Below the pieces are notes generated by a model. It worked only from the letters and a program-made list of their open reading frames with translations, was not told the origin of the DNA and did no database searches. A DNA stretch of 12,881 bases from a bacterium. Lineage in GTDB: Bacteria > Actinomycetota > Acidimicrobiia > UBA5794 > ZC4RG35. Below are positions 12,647 through 12,881 of the stretch, in pieces (the first letter of the stretch is position 1; every line of letters starts with the position of its first letter). The translations under genes were made by a program, and so were the position numbers. The stretch lies in NCBI GenBank assembly GCA_028819835.1, contig JAPPKR010000173.1, positions 1 through 12,881 on the forward strand, read 5' to 3'.

Positions 12647-12881
12647 ATGAAGATCGATTCCCGCCTGGTTCTGCTGGCCGTCCTCGGCGCAGGGGTGATC
12701 GCCCTGGGTTGGACCTGGCTGACCTCCGAAGACCCTGAGGAGGTAACGGTCGAGACGGAGGCGGCCCTGGAGACGACCACCACCTCTTCGGCGTCAACCA
12801 CGGCTGCGTATGAAGAACCGGAGGCGGCTGCGGTTACCACCGCGACGACTGCTCCGGCGACCACGGTCCCCGCTACCACCA
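12647..12881 (+). CDS. Membrane-anchored or secreted Thr-rich protein, N-terminal part (3' end outside window)
   Basis: The frame is open from ATG 12647 to the end of the window, 78 codons. It begins with a basic residue or two and a hydrophobic stretch, RLVLLAVLGAGVIALGWTWL (about 6-25), a signal peptide or single membrane anchor without a lipobox cysteine. After that comes an acidic segment (SEDPEEVTVETEAALE) and then a low-complexity run of Thr, Ala, Pro and Ser with TTTT and PATT units, as in extracellular linkers. No domain is visible, so function is unknown; the globular part would lie beyond the window. Thr/Ala/Pro linkers usually connect an anchor to an enzymatic or cell-wall-binding domain. 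Confidence 0.7.
   Translation, partial: MKIDSRLVLLAVLGAGVIALGWTWLTSEDPEEVTVETEAALETTTTSSASTTAAYEEPEAAAVTTATTAPATTVPATT

Noticed and set aside
11329..12879. 516-codon minus-strand ORF opposite the queG gene
   Set aside because: Antisense shadow produced by GC-rich third codon positions. queG has all its cysteine and HEAT motifs on the plus strand; the shadow has none.

Overview
The window is high-GC and densely packed. It looks like a chromosomal housekeeping segment from an actinobacterium (Actinomycetota). Acidimicrobiia or a relative would fit, but that is inferred from gene style, LeuB and NYN-protein resemblance, and many apparently leaderless starts; no rRNA or marker search was possible. 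I see no rRNA, tRNA, CRISPR array, insertion sequence, integrase or phage gene.

Layout, left to right. The window opens inside a DNA glycosylase of the Fpg/Nei family (+). Next is a two-gene ABC exporter operon (+, ATPase then ABC-2 permease). It converges on a minus-strand PlsC-type acyltransferase, which is divergent from a 5-formyltetrahydrofolate cyclo-ligase (+). The cyclo-ligase converges on leuB (-), and their stop codons share a CTAG. A small XRE-type regulator (-) sits between leuB and leuA. From about 10,150 down to 5,086 runs a branched-chain amino acid operon on the minus strand: promoter, short leader peptide, intrinsic terminator, ilvB, ilvN, ilvC, leuA. Divergent from it on the plus strand are a coiled-coil NYN-nuclease protein, an overlapping QueG-like reductase, and the start of a membrane-anchored Thr-rich protein cut by the window end.

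How the genes work together. IlvB/IlvN and IlvC perform the first two steps of valine/isoleucine synthesis. LeuA draws the valine precursor into leucine synthesis and LeuB does a later step. ilvD, leuC/leuD and the transaminase are not here. The best regulatory signal is upstream of ilvB: an 11-residue leader peptide with Ile, Leu, Leu, Leu, Val, Leu codons, followed by a 9-bp stem with a U-rich tail. This is classical transcription attenuation by charged branched-chain tRNA. The leader peptide appears to start at the 5' end of its transcript.

A second theme is that several genes lack a Shine-Dalgarno sequence and instead carry a TANNNT hexamer 7-8 nt before the start codon (plsC, cyclo-ligase, leuB, XRE gene, ilvB leader peptide, last gene, and a mini-ORF before the NYN gene). 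This is the signature of leaderless mRNAs. I found no convincing new defence system or mobile system; the noteworthy content is regulatory.
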